Notes under the pieces: generated by a model
Databases searched by the model: none
Told to the model about the DNA's origin: nothing
Seen by the model: only the letters and a program-made list of their open reading frames with translations
Made by a program: the position numbers and the translations under genes
Part shown: positions 22,271 to 35,944 of the stretch, in pieces
How the letters are laid out: every line of letters starts with the position of its first letter
How positions within the stretch are numbered: the first letter of the stretch is position 1
Assembly (NCBI GenBank): GCA_013397435.1
Contig: VZRG01001631.1
Location: forward strand, 1 to 64,000
DNA length: 64,000 nt
Origin: Erythrocercus mccallii
Lineage: Eukaryota > Chordata > Aves > Passeriformes > Dicruridae
Direction: 5' to 3'

Positions 22271-25200
22271 TGGGAGCAGGACCTCCTCCTTTCTCTTTGG
22301 CACTGAGGTTTTAATCTGTTGGAACAATTCTCTGGATTTAAGCTGATTTATTCTGCAGTTAACACTTCATCAGAACGCTGTTCATGGGGTTTTGTAAGCT
22401 TAGCTCTAGAGCTCTGTTCACAAGAGAAATCCTTTCGAATGGTGGAGCAGGTATATGCAGCCTGGCAGGCTAAAATGGCCCCTCTGATCAATTTTCTTTG
22501 GGAAAATCAGTGCAACTTCTCAACAAAATATTATAGTAGAAATACCTGGTAAAGTCAAATACAGTTCCTGCAGCTCAGGACATACAGCATCGTCTTGTAT
22601 CTCATGTTTTCAGGTTGTGATTGGAGTATTAAAACTTCTCTGACAACAAGACTTAATAAACCTTTTTTGTCTGACCATTAGCTGGGATGGTGTCATTTTC
22701 TTATGCTGTGGTGGTGGTTCCAGCTGTGTTTACTACAGAAATAATACAACATTAAAATACCAATCAGTTGCAATCAGTAGTGTTGTTTTGGGATTGGTCC
22801 TCAGGAGTTAGAAAAGCAGGTGGTTTTGGATTCATGGAAAGTGGATATGGTTTCAGTGTACAGGTACTATTTATTTGTGATTTGTTACTTGTGCTTTGCT
22901 GTGTTTGCATATTTATTGACAGAATTATTTTTTTTTGCCATTTTAGGCTGATATAGCACCTTGTTAAACATTTCTTAACTGAATTGTAAAGACAAACTTC
23001 ACTAACTTAAACTCATAAACTACTCAAGTGAACTGTGCTTTTGAGTTGTGTTTAACATCACCTGACCTACAGAAGGGCATCTGGTCACACAAGCATGTCA
23101 TTATTTCCAGTTCATTAAATAGAAGCTATGACCTTAATCTGCAAATCCTTGAGATATTTGGAGTTTGAAAGAGTAGGGAGTGGAGTGATGGAGTCTGCTG
23201 GTATTGCTGAGCTAACCCCTCATGGTCACTTGTGTGAGCACGTGGTGTCAAGGACCTTGTGTATCCCTGGGGACACCTTGCTCCGAGCAGGACACGGCTC
23301 TGCCCAAGACTGAATTGTACTCTTTAGGTGCTGAGGAAGTGTTCAGTGAGTTACTATCATTTTACTTTTAAAGTGTTATTATGATCCAGAGTAATTGTGT
23401 TACTGAGATTTCACAGATAACGAAATTCCTAGTGCTCCGTGGATGCTCTCAGGCCTCTCCACTAGTCAGCTAAAACTCAGTAGCTGAAATTGCTGTGGAC
23501 GAGGCTCAAAAGGGTATCCATGCTTTGGTTCCCTCATGGTGGCTTAAAGGAATATGATATTCTACAATTGGGTTTGGTGCCTGATTGTACCACAACTCAA
23601 CCTGGACTAATACTGTCTTACATCTTTTGGTACAACTACCCTTCTTCAGAACATTTAAATTATTTTCTGGGGATTTTTTTAGATACCACCACTATAACTT
23701 TGCAATACTGGACATGGGGTATGTAATACAACTGCCATTTTCCAAAAGGATATGGTAATGGGGGTTGGAAAGGGAGGAAAAAAGAGTAATGTTGGAGTGA
23801 ATAAAATCAATACAGAAGTAACTAGGGCTTTCATTTTATGTCTGAGATGCCTGCATCAACTTAAATTCTGCTTAAAGGCTTATATGGGAGAAATATGCAA
23901 GTAATGTTACAGAAAGAAAATCCTACACCAAGTAAAAGCATTTAATAATTTCTCTCCAGATGAGTGTTGGCAAGGCAGCTTGTCTTTAGAGAAGGTATTG
24001 TCAAGCTTTTGTAGGGTTGAGGCTGGTGTTCTAATCCTTGCTGTTTGTCATTGGCATTGGAAAGTTCCTTCTCTGGACAGCACGTATGGGCAGTGGAAGT
24101 TATGACTGCTCAGAGCTGTTCACATGGGCTGTCAGAAAGAGTTAGTCTTTGATAAAACCTCAAGGGTGTGTTACTTTATATTGCATATTTTGGGGGGGGT
24201 TTGTAATCATGGGGTATTCTGTGTATAATAGGTCACATTCTTGATAATTTTTGTGACTGAAGGAAGGAGAGGCACCAAGATTTAATGGGCGAGGCTGCCT
24301 TGTTTTTCTGTTTTTCTGCAGCACATGAGAATAAATAACTTCTTGTTCACAAGCAACAGCAGTGTTGCAGTGCACCGGGGAAGAAGCTTCTACAGAACTT
24401 GAGAGAGATAGACGCTGCCTGAAGTACACATGGATATACAGGCAAAGGGCAATTATTGTCAGGTGCTCTTCTTTTGCTGTAACCTAGACATTTGCTCTTG
24501 ACCATCAGACTGGATTATGCACTACTCAGATCTTGCACAGTTCTTCATGTGTTCTTTTTCTGGAAAAATGTTTGAGTGAACATTTTTCAGGATTGGCAAC
24601 CAGTTTAATATTAAGCCTGTTATTTTGATTTATCAACATATGCCCTGAAAAATTTACCAGGAGATGAATTTCTGCTCCAACTATGTCTGTAATGTGAAGG
24701 TTCTGAGTTGACTCCTTATTCATTATAAAACAGTTTTAGGAAGGAAATTTTTAAATACTTCTGATGTGTTCTGGCCTGTGATATTATCAAGTTAAAAATC
24801 TCATTGTTCATACCTCTTGCAGCAAAGGAAATTCCCGTTGGATAAAAGGAAACTACTTTTGCAATGAGAATGGTATGTAATGCTAGAATCTACAACCTTA
24901 AAAGATTTTCAAATCTGTAAGGCTGTGAACAACTGGATCCAGCTTTGAAAATTAGTCTTGCTTGGAGAATAATCTCACCTCCAGAGAGCTCTTCCAGCCT
25001 ACGTGGTTTTGCAATTGCGTCCAAAACGTTGCCGTGTTCCTGCTGTGCTGTCCTTACCTAGAAAGAGGCTGTGAGCAGGGTTCTGAGAAACTTCCTCTTA
25101 ATTCTTAATTGAGGAATTTTAGACTTCGGTGTAGTCAGCTTTTTCCTTCACTATTGCTTTGGTGTGGTGCATCCTCATCTCACACTGATTTCTAGGGAAT

Positions 25201-26387
25201 GAAATCAGGAATTGATCTGCTGTAACCATGTCATTCTAAACATAGAGGCGTTAAACATGAAACCCATGTGATGGTTCAGCTTTATTCAGGACTAGAATAT
25301 TAGAACTAAATCAATTGTATTGAGATCTTCAGTTAGTTTTGAAAAAAGTAATATCTTTGTGTTTTAACATCTTCAATGGTCTGTTTACAATAACTGCATG
25401 TCCTAGTTGACAGTTGTCCTTGGGATCATGGATTTCCATCGTAAGATATGGGATGTGAAACTGTCTTAAGCTTGTAAATGTTTGCTATATCCCAAATGTA
25501 TAAAACCGAATTTCACTTAATAGGAACCACCTTAACTTGCACTGTTATTTCTTAGTGAAAACAAAACTCTGAATTGATCTAACCCATGGACTTTGGCATG
25601 GAGAAGTTTGGGTGAGGTAAAAAGAAGTTATTGCTTTTACCTGATAGATATTGCAAGCAAAAGCTATGCAGATTCAGCCTACCTTTCTAAAAACTGCTCT
25701 TTTTCTTGGTATAAGTTGTTTACCCAGTCCAGTTCACACAGTAGATAGCTTTGATTTCTGATTTTGATCACTCAGATTTTCAGGAATCAGTGTGGGAGTG
25801 AATGAGGAAAGGGAGGGAAAGAAGGATGGAGAAAAATTGAAGCAGAAGTTCTATTGACATTTTAGGAAGGGAAGGGCTTGGATCTTAAAAGTCTAGGCGG
25901 ATGTGCCTGCTGGACTTTTGCAGATCTCAGGCAGTAATGACCAGAGCTTTTGCAGGAAGAGCTAAACTCAAAAGCAACCAGAACCAAGAACATCCACTAG
26001 AAATATGTATAGAGCAAATTGGGTTTGGGTGAACATGGAACCTGGTGAGTAGGTCAGTTTCCTTCTTAGGCCTGTCAGACAAAATTTGGGAAGGTGTGTT
26101 TGGTACAGAGTGCCATCTGCCTTTGGCTTCCAGCTGCTTGCAGAAAAGCATTCCTAATTCTATTAAAAAAATCACTTGCCTTCTAATGATATTTTAGGTA
26201 TTTGCTTTATATGCAGTTTTATAACTGACTTCAAACACAAGTTATTTTTATGAGTGATGTTTGGCTTAAGTAGTTGATGCTTTGCGTCCTGTGTCCCTAT
26301 TGTATTCATGCACGTTTGCAAACTGGCCCTGTAATTTGTAAGGGAGGATGCTTACGGTGGCTGAAAGAAAATGTGGTCCATTGCTGC
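22271..26387. other. Intron 1, no recognised feature
   Basis: About 4.1 kb of intronic DNA. Short ORFs only, none resembling a protein. One G-run occurs at 24193. I see no repeat family. Confidence 0.4.
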
Positions 26388-26545
26388 ATCACAGAATCAC
26401 AGACTGATTTGGGTTGGAAGGGACCTCAAATATCTCATTTCAACCCCTGTTGCCATGGGCACGGACACCTTCCACTAGACCAGGTTGCTCAAAGCCCCAT
26501 CCAGCCTGGCTTTGGGCACTTCCAGGGTGTTTCTACCCTCTCTGA
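26388..26545 (-). mobile_element. CR1 LINE 3' end fragment
   Basis: Begins ATCACAGAATCACAGACTGA, the reversed CR1 end. It continues GGGTTGGAAGGGACCTCAAA, CCATGGGCACGGACACCTTC, CACTAGACCAGGTTGCTCAA and AGCCCCATCCAGCCTGG. Well preserved, so one of the younger CR1 copies here. Confidence 0.93.
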
Positions 26546-28405
26546 AATAAGACATTATTACCTGTTCTATCAAAAAGCTTCAATCCATTTCAGAAACTTA
26601 TAACATGAATGTCCATGCTGATGTGTGCTCAGGTATTCATTTATAGCCCTGGTTACTTGTATCCACAGAGCACCATGAAGACTCTAGTGAGTTTGTGAGT
26701 GTATTTCCCTACCCTTTTTTTATGTGATCCTCAACTTAGATTGCAGGATTTGGAGGCAGTTCCAGAGGTCAGTGCATGTCTGGTCCTCATTACATGAGTT
26801 GGTTGTAATGTTTATGTGACTGTCTGATAGACTCCTTCAGCTCACTAAACCAGCAGAAAGCTAGCCTGGCAAAAAGTCTGCATTACATCTGCTCATGTTA
26901 CAGTCAAGCATGCCAGACATTCCCCAAGGCAGGGTTTAGGTCCTGGCTGCAAGGGGACAGAGCAAAAGAGAGAGCTTAAGGGTCTGGGTTTTCTTTCAGG
27001 GGCTGTAAGATGAAACTCTAGTTCCTCTATATGTCCTGAAATAATACCCTACAAACAAGGCAACTCAAATTAGCAAAATTAGAATTTTGTCCTATATTCT
27101 ATATACACTCTATCTGGATGGACTAGATTTATCATACCCTGAAGCTAAGTGCAGGCCCCTGTAGGTAGTGTCCTGAGCATGTACATTATCTGCTCCCCGA
27201 TTCAGCTGAAGAGATACCTGGTTTCTTACAATCCAACCTCAAATTGAGATACTTGACATATTTAGAAAAAAGATGGCACACAAGGAGCCTTTTCATCAGT
27301 CAGTTTGTTGATCCAAGCGAAAGGTAGTCCTGGAAAAAACTTGAGGGAGAGGGTAAGGAGATCTAATTTGCCATGTTACTGCGTGGTCGTCAGCCTGGTA
27401 CAAGGGAAGGAGTAGAAGGAAGTTCTGTCTGGTGTAGGGAGGGACAACAGGAGTATCCCTTTTGGCAGCAACTCAAAATTGTATTAAATGAGTAATGAAA
27501 TTACCTCCTGAATTGGTCCTGAATTGTCTGTCCTGTATCCATTACTGGCTTTAACTGTGCTAAGTGGAGTTGTCTGTCCTCTCCAGCTGCCTCAGGAGGG
27601 ACATGCAGTTCAGCCTGACACACACAAGAATGTTTTCTGCTTGGAAGAAAATTCACAGATTGGAAATGATGGAAGGGACAGCTGTGTGGCAGTCGCAATG
27701 GGTCTGAAGTAATGGCACAGATACTTAAAAAGATGTTGTCCTTCAATGGCACAGCTTGGGCCAAAATGAAATAGCTTGTTCTGGGAAGCTTGAGGAGCAG
27801 TACTACATTTGTAAGAGGAATATTTAATTAATGAAGAAGAAGAGGCAAATAAAAATCTTATTTTAGCAATTTGTTTTTCATACAATGCGTTCTTAAAATT
27901 TGTGTCAGTCCTGTGAGTGCCCCTTTTACAAGCAGTCTGCAGTTAGAGTGGATTAAGATAGTGAAACTGCATCCTGAAACTTGTGTCTTCTCTGTACTTC
28001 GATATTCATGTTACCATCAATATTTAATATTGAACAATATATATTTGCTGTGATAAAACCTAGAGACTCTCCCTTGTCCACAGTGGTGGATAACTTGGAA
28101 TCAAAGCTATTGAAGTGTTTGGTCAGCTTTTGCCTGGAAGTATACTACTTTCTGGTGACCAAAATCCATTTTTTCAAGTTTGAGTGAAGAAGAAAAGCTT
28201 GGGGTTGCTCTGCAAAGACACTAGAAGTGATTTAGATGTATATACATATACAGCACATGAAAGGCTCTTCTTTACCTGAATGAGCTGAACCAGAAGCATT
28301 TATGTCTTCTTAGCTGCTGAGGAGCAGAACTATTTGTTCTTCCTGAACTTTGCACATATCTGTGATGATTTTTAAGTTTGGTTTATCCAGATTGTACATA
28401 TATTG
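26546..28405. other. Intron 1, no recognised feature
   Basis: Intronic DNA between a CR1 fragment and the TA repeat. Nothing recognised. Confidence 0.4.
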
Positions 28406-28456
<51 letters not shown>

Positions 28457-28457
28457 T
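28406..28457. repeat. (TA)n microsatellite
   Basis: About 20 uninterrupted TA units at 28411-28450, preceded by GTGTG and followed by CATATATT. The isoleucine-tyrosine ORF across it is an artefact. Confidence 0.97.
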
Positions 28458-28759
28458 TACACTGTACAGGCCAAGAGATCACTTTCATCAGTGAATACAT
28501 TACTATGTTTGGTTTAGTTTGTACAATTTATATATTTGATCAAAGTTTAAATAAAAGTTACTCTACATTTTTTCTTATGCTTTTGATTTCAATATTATTC
28601 TTCTGTCCCAGTAGCACCCCACACAAATGAACTAAAAGTATCAATCAAAATTGCATTAGAAAATATGAAAACTGAGGTCTGATCAATTCTTTGTTTAGCT
28701 TTACAATAACTTAAATAGTGGTTCCTCACAGACAGCAAGAAGGCTCAGTTTGGTGTCTG

Positions 28760-28855
28760 GAATATTATGGAATGATTTGGGTTGAAAGGGCCCTTAAAGG
28801 TACACCTTCCACTAGACCAGGTTATTCCAAGCCCTGTCTAACATGGCCTTGAATC
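28760..28855 (-). mobile_element. CR1 LINE 3' fragment with internal deletion
   Basis: Reads GGAATGATTTGGGTTGAAAG, GGCCCTTAAAGG, then jumps to ACACCTTCCACTAGACCAGG and CCAAGCCCTGTCTAACATGG. Compared with the copy at 26388, about 35 bases between the two blocks are missing. Confidence 0.88.
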
Positions 28856-30238
28856 ACTACAATTTAATGTTTAGTAACCAGTGAAAATGCAACTTTTACA
28901 ATAAGATAAAATGCAAAATCAGCATGAAATTTCAGTAAGTTGAAATGTGGTATTTAATGATAAAAATAATTGTTCAAATCTCATTTAAACAGATTTCCAA
29001 TTCACTTGGCTCTGGAACGCTTTACTTTGCTCAATGCAGTATGTATTCACATTTGATTGAATTTTTTTCACTTAAAATGTGAAAACACAGTCAGTTAGTA
29101 GGAAGCATGGCTGAAATGAAGCAGAAACAGGCTTGAAAATAAAACTGCAGAGGAAACTGAAGGATCTGGTGGAAAGCAGTCAGATTTCATCATGAGCTGC
29201 TTAAGAGCATGTTCCTGCTGAAGGCAGCATTTTCTCCACTTGCCTGGCATCACATGGACAGGTGTGTGCTGGGGAGCAGTTGAGGTCAGCTACACATACT
29301 GAGTGCTGTAGGGTGGGGACACAGGACAGGGAGGAGATGGCAGGAGAAGGTGCTGTGGATGCCTTGATGGTGACAGTGCTGATGAAGAGCTACACATGTT
29401 TTGGTTTGGACAAACAACTAGCCAAAACCCTAAAGAGCCCTCACCAGTGCTTCAGTGGGACCTCCTGAACTACAGGACTAGTGGAAATAGGTGACTTGGT
29501 AGGTGTGAAAACATCTTGGAACAGGTCCATATGAACATGTCCTTCACCATGAAACTGGCAAGAAGGGCTCTGTGGTTTAGTCTGAGCTGTGTGAGCTCTG
29601 ACAATAAGTGTTGTTTTAGAGCGATGCCACTGGGCACAAAAGGACATAGAACATCATGTGAGTAACATGACTGGTGGTAACAGTCCCTGCTTATTTCTTT
29701 TGCCTTGGAGAGAAGGGAAATGCTGCAAAGCCATGTGAAAGAGATACCATGATTGGAAGAGTCTCTTTCAAAGACAGTGATTTGCACAATTTTCATCAGA
29801 GAAATTTCTCAGTCCAGTTTATATCCTGAATGTCCCCACTCTAAAACTTGGACTGTCCTTTATAGGGGAGCTCAGCATAGTTCATTGTTTTCATGGGCAC
29901 TGGTCCAGGTAAAGACTTTTACGGCATTCTTGCTTAATCAGCCCTATAGTTGATGCCTGTTAATTCAGGTGATTGGCAGGGACAGTGTCCTGCTTGCTGA
30001 GCTCAGTTATACCCATGGCAGTTGTGACACTGCTTTTAATTAAAATTAGATTCATCCAGAATTGTGGAAAGCTAGGCACAGACCTTTTCCTTACAAAACC
30101 ATTTTTAAATGTAGGTCTTGTTTAAAGACTTAGAAATTATATGCACCAGCTGACATTTCTGTCCTAGGTGTAGCTCAGATTCCAGGGATGTAAAATCATG
30201 ATGGTTTAGGAAGCTGATAGTGGTTTGCTCAAGTGCAG
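28856..30238. other. Intron 1, no recognised feature
   Basis: No exon, RNA gene or repeat recognised. Confidence 0.4.
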
Positions 30239-30760
30239 TGATGCCTTAAAGAGCTAGGGATAAAACAACATACTTTCGAGACAATATTAGTATAGGAGGT
30301 AGTATAAAGGCTAGTCTTTATTGGGGGCCTCCAGGAGCAGATATGGAAAAATGCCCACCCCTGCATAGGGTGAATACAGTTTTGTAAGTTTAGCAAATTA
30401 GCATAGTTGACAAAAATCTCCAATTAGAAAGACAAGTGATAAGGTAGTTCCTCCCTGGTTCTACCCTCTTCTGAATTNNNNNNNNNNNNNNNNNNNNNNN
30501 NNNNNNNNNNNNNNNNNNNNNNNNNNNNNNNNNNNNNNNNNNNNNNNNNNNNNNNNNNNNNNNNNNNNNNNNNNNNNNNNNNNNNNNNNNNNNNNNNNNN
30601 NNNNNNNNNNNNNNNNNNNNNNNNNNNNNNNNNNNNNNNNNNNNNNNNNNNNNNNNNNNNNNNNNNNNNNNNNNNNNNNNNNNNNNNGTCTACAGAGCTA
30701 CAAATATATATGAAAGAAATATAAAAGCAAAAATAATTTTGGCGACAGTGGAAGCTGGGA
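30239..30760. mobile_element. LTR-like element interrupted by assembly gap
   Basis: From TGATGCCTTAAAGAGC to the gap, the sequence (for example CTTTATTGGGGGCCTCCAGG near 30318) resembles an LTR family I recall from songbird genomes. After the gap, TTTTGGCGACAGTGG at 30737 looks like the primer-site region after an LTR. Orientation and the right boundary are not certain. The call rests on memory of the family. Confidence 0.4.
30478..30687. other. Assembly gap (210 N)
   Basis: Unknown bases. The 142-residue ORF across it is meaningless. Confidence 0.99.
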
Positions 30761-33700
30761 CTGCACTGGTGAAGCAGAACACAGTTTCTTTCTGTAGGCA
30801 CACAACTTGTCTTGGAGGTGGAGCACCATGTGGCACGTTCCCAAAAATACATGAAGTGGAATGCAAAGTGAGTAACCTTGGAAAATATTTTGAAACTAAA
30901 TTTGGGCCCCTTGCCTGTTTCTCTGGAAGTTTACCATGTCAGCCAGCATTTTAGTAGAGAAAATCGAGTAGCCTGTGCTGGTTTTGGGAAGCAGACTACT
31001 GTCCAGAGGCTTGCACAGGAGCAGCGGTACAGGAATGCCCAAGGGTCTCAAGGCCCATACATGAAAATTAGCTGAGATCTATATGCCAGGATTGTGGTCT
31101 GTCCAGCCAGTCTGAGTAGCCCTGCCAGGCAGCTGGTTTTCCCATCTGGGAGAGCAGCACACAAGGCACAGAAGTAGGAATCCCCTTATAAAGAAAGGGA
31201 GAAGTTGCAGTGGAGAGCTACACAGTGCCTGAGCAGCAAACCTGCAGACCATGGGTAGTGTACTTTGGTTCTGGAATGGGTTGCAAATAGTGTGTTTGTT
31301 TCCATCTTCCTTTGCATACCTGGGAGCAACACTCCTGCTTTCCATTTTGTAAGATGTAGCTGGTATGTCAGAGAGTGGTTCTCAGGAACCTTACCCGGAT
31401 TGTCATGGCTCTGAGTCCCTAGAGAGGAGCTTCTTCAGCTTCCCTCTGTTGTCTGCCAAATGAGGGAACATATGTTTAGGAACATTTAATGCCATCTTTT
31501 GTAGCATAGCTTGACAACTGATGGGTGTAATTTTGCCTCAATGCTGTTAACATACAAAGTGTGTAAGTGGCTATGAAGGTAACAAATTATAAGCTGTAGT
31601 CAAATTGAGGTGAAAACCCAAGAATTTTTAGCCTCCGAATGCAAGGTTTTGTTGCACTGAGTTCCTCAATAGTGTGGAGAGATTGTACCTCCATAAGAAA
31701 ACAGATTTGAATTCAAGATGCAGCTCTTGCAGCTCCTAACCCTGCAGGAAGCAGTTGTGCCAGAGCTTCAATGACCAGAAAGCAGAACCTCAGAACCTAC
31801 AGATATTGCAGTTCACTTGGTGGGTCCAGGTTTGTAGTACTTATGCTCTTGACTACTGAACTTTACTCCAATTTCTTTCTTTGTATGTTGAAATGATGCA
31901 AATTGAGAGCAGCCTTGTCTTAGAGTAAACATACAATCACGTATTTAAGATCTTATTTATAGATTTCTTTCTGGGTCTTGCCTGCCTTGTTTTTTTTTAG
32001 CTTTCTGTTTTCTACCCTGATTCTAGTCTCTGTGCTTAATGATTCCACCACATCTTTCCTGAATTCTTGTCTTACTGGTTTTCAAAGAGCATAGAATCTA
32101 CTTCGGGCTTTAGGAAACCTTTGGAAAGAGATAGATAGTTTCAGTTGGGGGATTTGACTGTATTTATAGTAATGTATAGAGGCAAGAGGAATACTTGCAA
32201 AGCAGGTGGTACTGGGCCATTTATAGAAAAAAGTATGATTTATATATGGATTGTTTCAGGCAAACCTTTTACTATGCCTGTGGCTTGTCTTCTTTTCAGT
32301 GTTACGAATATTTATTCTGCTTTGTTGTGGTATTTTAAACTTGCCTTCAGCTTATGACATGTTTGTCTCTGTAAATAACAGGAGGAATGGTGGGAGAAAA
32401 TTGTTTCCTGGGCAGACAGATCTGCAGAGCTTTTATGAGGAGTCTTTAGCATAGTTGGAAGAGGATAGCCCAACTCACCAACACCCCACCCTTTCCTTTG
32501 CCTCTGCACTTGGAGATGTGCTCTACAAAGGTCTCTCTAATATGAAGCATCCTCTTTTGAGAATTTTTTGTGGCCTTTTTTGCTCAAATGTGCCCATGTG
32601 TGATGTTTCAAACCAAAACACGTTGCTGTTAGCATAGCAGGGTGCTTAGGTGAAATTGTGGCAAATAGTCATGTAGAGCTAGTAGATTTTATGCTGTAAT
32701 AACAAATTACCCAGATTTAATCTAGGGGAATCACACTGAGCTTGCTAAGATCTTAGGAAGAGAAAAGTACATGCATCTGCCAATGGAATATCCTCTGACC
32801 AGATTTAAATGAAGTTCTGAGGCTGTGTCAGCCATTTTCAGGAGAGCTCACCAATGAGTGGATTGGGAAGAGCTGGTTCAGCAAACTAAAAAAGCTGCTT
32901 GCAAGCAGTGATGGGGATCCCCTGTGCCTTTTCCTTCAAAAAAACCTTCAAAAAACTTTACAAGCATCAAAATGCTTAGAAAAAGATCCATCATCTTAGG
33001 CTGTGCAGGTTTGATCTTTCTGTGTGATTTTGCTCTCATTTGACCAGTTCTCAGTGACTTCCTGGCTCACCTCAGAATTTGGTTCCCACTGGAGGGATCT
33101 TTCGTAGGTCTTACTTTTGGGTGAGTATGTGCTATGAACTGAGGAGCATTCCAGGCTGACTGTGCTGCAGAGTCTGCAGAGCAAGTCTATTACTCTTCTG
33201 TGAACTTCCCTACAGAGGTTTTCACAGCTATTTGAACCCAGCTGTGTTAAGGAAGGTTCTCTTCTGTCTCAAGGAAGTTTCACATAATTCTCAGCACCCA
33301 AATCAGCAGCCATTTTTTGTTGCTACCCAGCTTGCTTTAAGGAAGGAGCAGTACATAGTGCACATTATGACTAACAGCAGCTTGCGCTAGAGACAACCTC
33401 CCTTCCCTTGAGACAGCATTTGGAGCAATAGTGGGCCAGGTATATAAACAGATTAATTTCAGAGTTGTTTTAATATTGTTTATTGTGTACACTGTAGTTG
33501 CATTGAGAGACCAAGTATTAAACTAAAGTTGATGAGATAAATGCATTTGATAATCCTTGCTTTGTACCCCTACTATCATAAATAAATAAATTATTAACAG
33601 TGTGTTGCTTGGGTACAGGATGTGTGTCTCCTCTTCTCTAGACTTTGCACACTTCGTGGATGTGCTTGTATTGACAGCAAGTGGAGTACCTGGGCAGGTT

Positions 33701-35839
33701 TGTGTAGGATGCATCTCAGGCCTCTCTGGGACTTTTATTGCTCAGGAGAAACTAGAAAAATATATGCAAGGCTATAGCAAAAGATTCTTTGAGCAATCTA
33801 ATGCAGAGAAATTGGTGCTCTGAGGTGTTCTTTGGTCAGCCACAGCTCAGTAGAGAGGGGTTATTGTATTGGTGCCCTCTTTTTTGTAGACTCTGGTTTA
33901 GGCAAAAATGCCAGGTATGAACCCAAGACTCAGGAAAACTCCCACATGTATAAAAACGCATGGAGAAAGGTGGCTGGTGTGTGCACACTTTTTAAATTAC
34001 TTTGGGTAGAGTGAACAACTCCTTTGTCTCTTGGGTGACCCCAAGAATAAGCATGACCTTGCCTGCCACCAGTGGGTGTCTTTTCAAAGGAGCATAAAAG
34101 AAAGGATACTCTCTCCAACTAATAATGTGAAGGTGGTCATTCTAGTACCGTGTCACCTGTCTACACCTTATCTGCAGATAAGCTTTGTGATGCTTGTTTG
34201 AAATTCCTTTTGTGTCTCTAACCTCATTTGATGCTGTTTTGGAGAGAACCTGGTAGATGTTGAGCACTTGATTAGTCCCAGTGTATATGGAAGTTGTAAT
34301 TCCTTAGTTAAATATTTTTTTATTCCATAATATCTTAGCAGTATGATAGTAATGAGCTTTCCTCTGGGGTTTACAGTGCACTACATAATGGCTCTTACTC
34401 CTCTTCTGAATAAAAATTCATTGTGGAGTAAGAGGGTTGTTGCCTGTAGATTAACTGATTTCTTGAAACTCTCACAACTGGTATGTTTTACAGCAAAAAT
34501 AAGTCTGAAAAAGAAAATTGAGTTTCCCAAAGCAAAGGAGCTAAACCAGACGGATGTTCCTGTGGCTGATTTTCAGAGGGAAAGGCATTTTGTTTTGATT
34601 TGTTTCTTGACAAACTGGCTTCAGCTACACCAGTGTTAGTCCTGGCACAAAGGATGCATTTTTGCACAGCGTTTGGGGTGAGAGGGACCCCTCCTCCCCA
34701 GTGCATGTTTGTGTTGAATGAAGGTAGATGGTGAATTGTTCTTTTTCCACTCTTCTTCTTTTATGGTTAGTAGCCTGTAGTATCTTAGACGAAGAATTTG
34801 ATTTGTGACAGTATTCAAAAATATTTTCCTAGCACACTCAGCTGATGCTTACTTCTGTTCCATCAAATGAAGTTGATGATTTAGTTTATTTCATCTTCAT
34901 TAATAGGTACAGTTTTCCTGAACAACCAGGTAGTCTGCACCATCAGGTGTGATCATCCCTTGCCAGAGCCCTTTCCATGTTGCTGCAGGTGCTTGCACTA
35001 GAAATTCTTCTGTCTAGGAACACAGCTAGAGTGTCTAGAGTAAAAATTAAATGCATTGTAAACTCAGCCATATTGTTCCTCCATCTTCATTGCTGTATTT
35101 ATACTTGAAGATTTCTCCTCTGGCTCTGTGGCAGTAGCAATTTCCCATAGACATATGGCAGCTTCTTGTACTGTTGATTACATTTTTTTCTTTCCTTTGC
35201 TGGCTCTGCACCATCTAATAGAATGATGGTTTGGGCTGTTTGTTGTCTGCACATGTTCACTGGACCAGCACTATCTGGGGCCATTTTTATATCTTACCTT
35301 GTACAGCAAGGGCTGCCCTGAGTTCTGGACTCTCTTATGTTCTGCCAGCAAGAAGTGTGGATGTCCACACCTCTGTCTCCTGTGTGTGGATGTGGGTTTG
35401 GCTGTATGTCTCAGGGATACAGCTTAGCCTTGCCTTCAGTGACAGAATGCTGGGGTTTGGGTATGTAGGGCATGGCAGGGCATGGCATTACCGCATACTA
35501 AACAATTTTTCACTCTGCTGATCAAGTAATTTCCAGTTCATTTCCAGACATACCATGGCTGAAATACCAGCAATGCATGGAAATAGATGCAGTTTCTCAC
35601 TTAAAAGGCCTGAGCTTTCAGGGGCAGCTTTCAGTGGGCAGGGCAAGAAGTAACCAGACTGACACAGTGAGAGCCGCACTGGGTTTGCCTTCTGCACTTA
35701 CAGGTGCTTTGTGTTGCATTAAGAACCAGCTTTTTGCAGGCTTACTTTGAAGCACAGACAAGTCTAATGAAAAATCTCTAAGCGTTTTTTGATTAGCATA
35801 TCTTGTAATGCTGTTTCTAACAATATGCCTTTGTTTCAG
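30761..35839. other. Intron 1, 3' part, no recognised feature
   Basis: About 5 kb up to the exon 2 acceptor. Only short chance ORFs. The last bases form a normal polypyrimidine tract and acceptor, TTTGTTTCAG. Confidence 0.45.
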
Positions 35840-35944
35840 AATCCCTATTTGCTGCTTTGAGGATTAATTGGCTCTACTTCCAGCACAATGGATGAACTGC
35901 AGGATGTTCAGCTGACAGAGATCAAACCACTCCTGAATGACAAG
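35840..35944 (+). CDS. NDRG3: NDRG3 exon 2: 5' UTR end and residues 1-19
   Basis: First coding exon of NDRG3, a cytoplasmic member of the NDRG family: an alpha/beta-hydrolase fold without hydrolase activity, linked in mammals to hypoxia and lactate signalling and to growth. The acceptor ends at 35839. The ATG at 35888-35890 has A at -3 and G at +4, a strong context. The 19 codons read MDELQDVQLTEIKPLLNDK, the distinctive NDRG3 N-terminus; NDRG1, NDRG2 and NDRG4 begin differently. The donor AAG|GTAATG follows at 35944/35945 in phase 0. The UTR part contains TGA at 35858-35860, which closes a frame opened by ATGs in exon 1. Confidence 0.95.

Larger units (their letters stand above)
5133..35839 (+). 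other. NDRG3: NDRG3 intron 1 (30.7 kb)
   Basis: Runs from GTGAGT at 5133 to the TTTGTTTCAG acceptor ending at 35839. A very long first intron is common in this gene family. It contains ERV B (13468-19136), CR1 pieces at 6248, 21280, 21780, 26388 and 28760, a TA repeat at 28406 and an LTR-like element with an assembly gap at 30239-30760. I found no host exon, tRNA or other RNA gene in it. Confidence 0.75.

Noticed and set aside
28406..28457. TA array as a regulatory or structured element
   Set aside because: Plain dinucleotide microsatellite.
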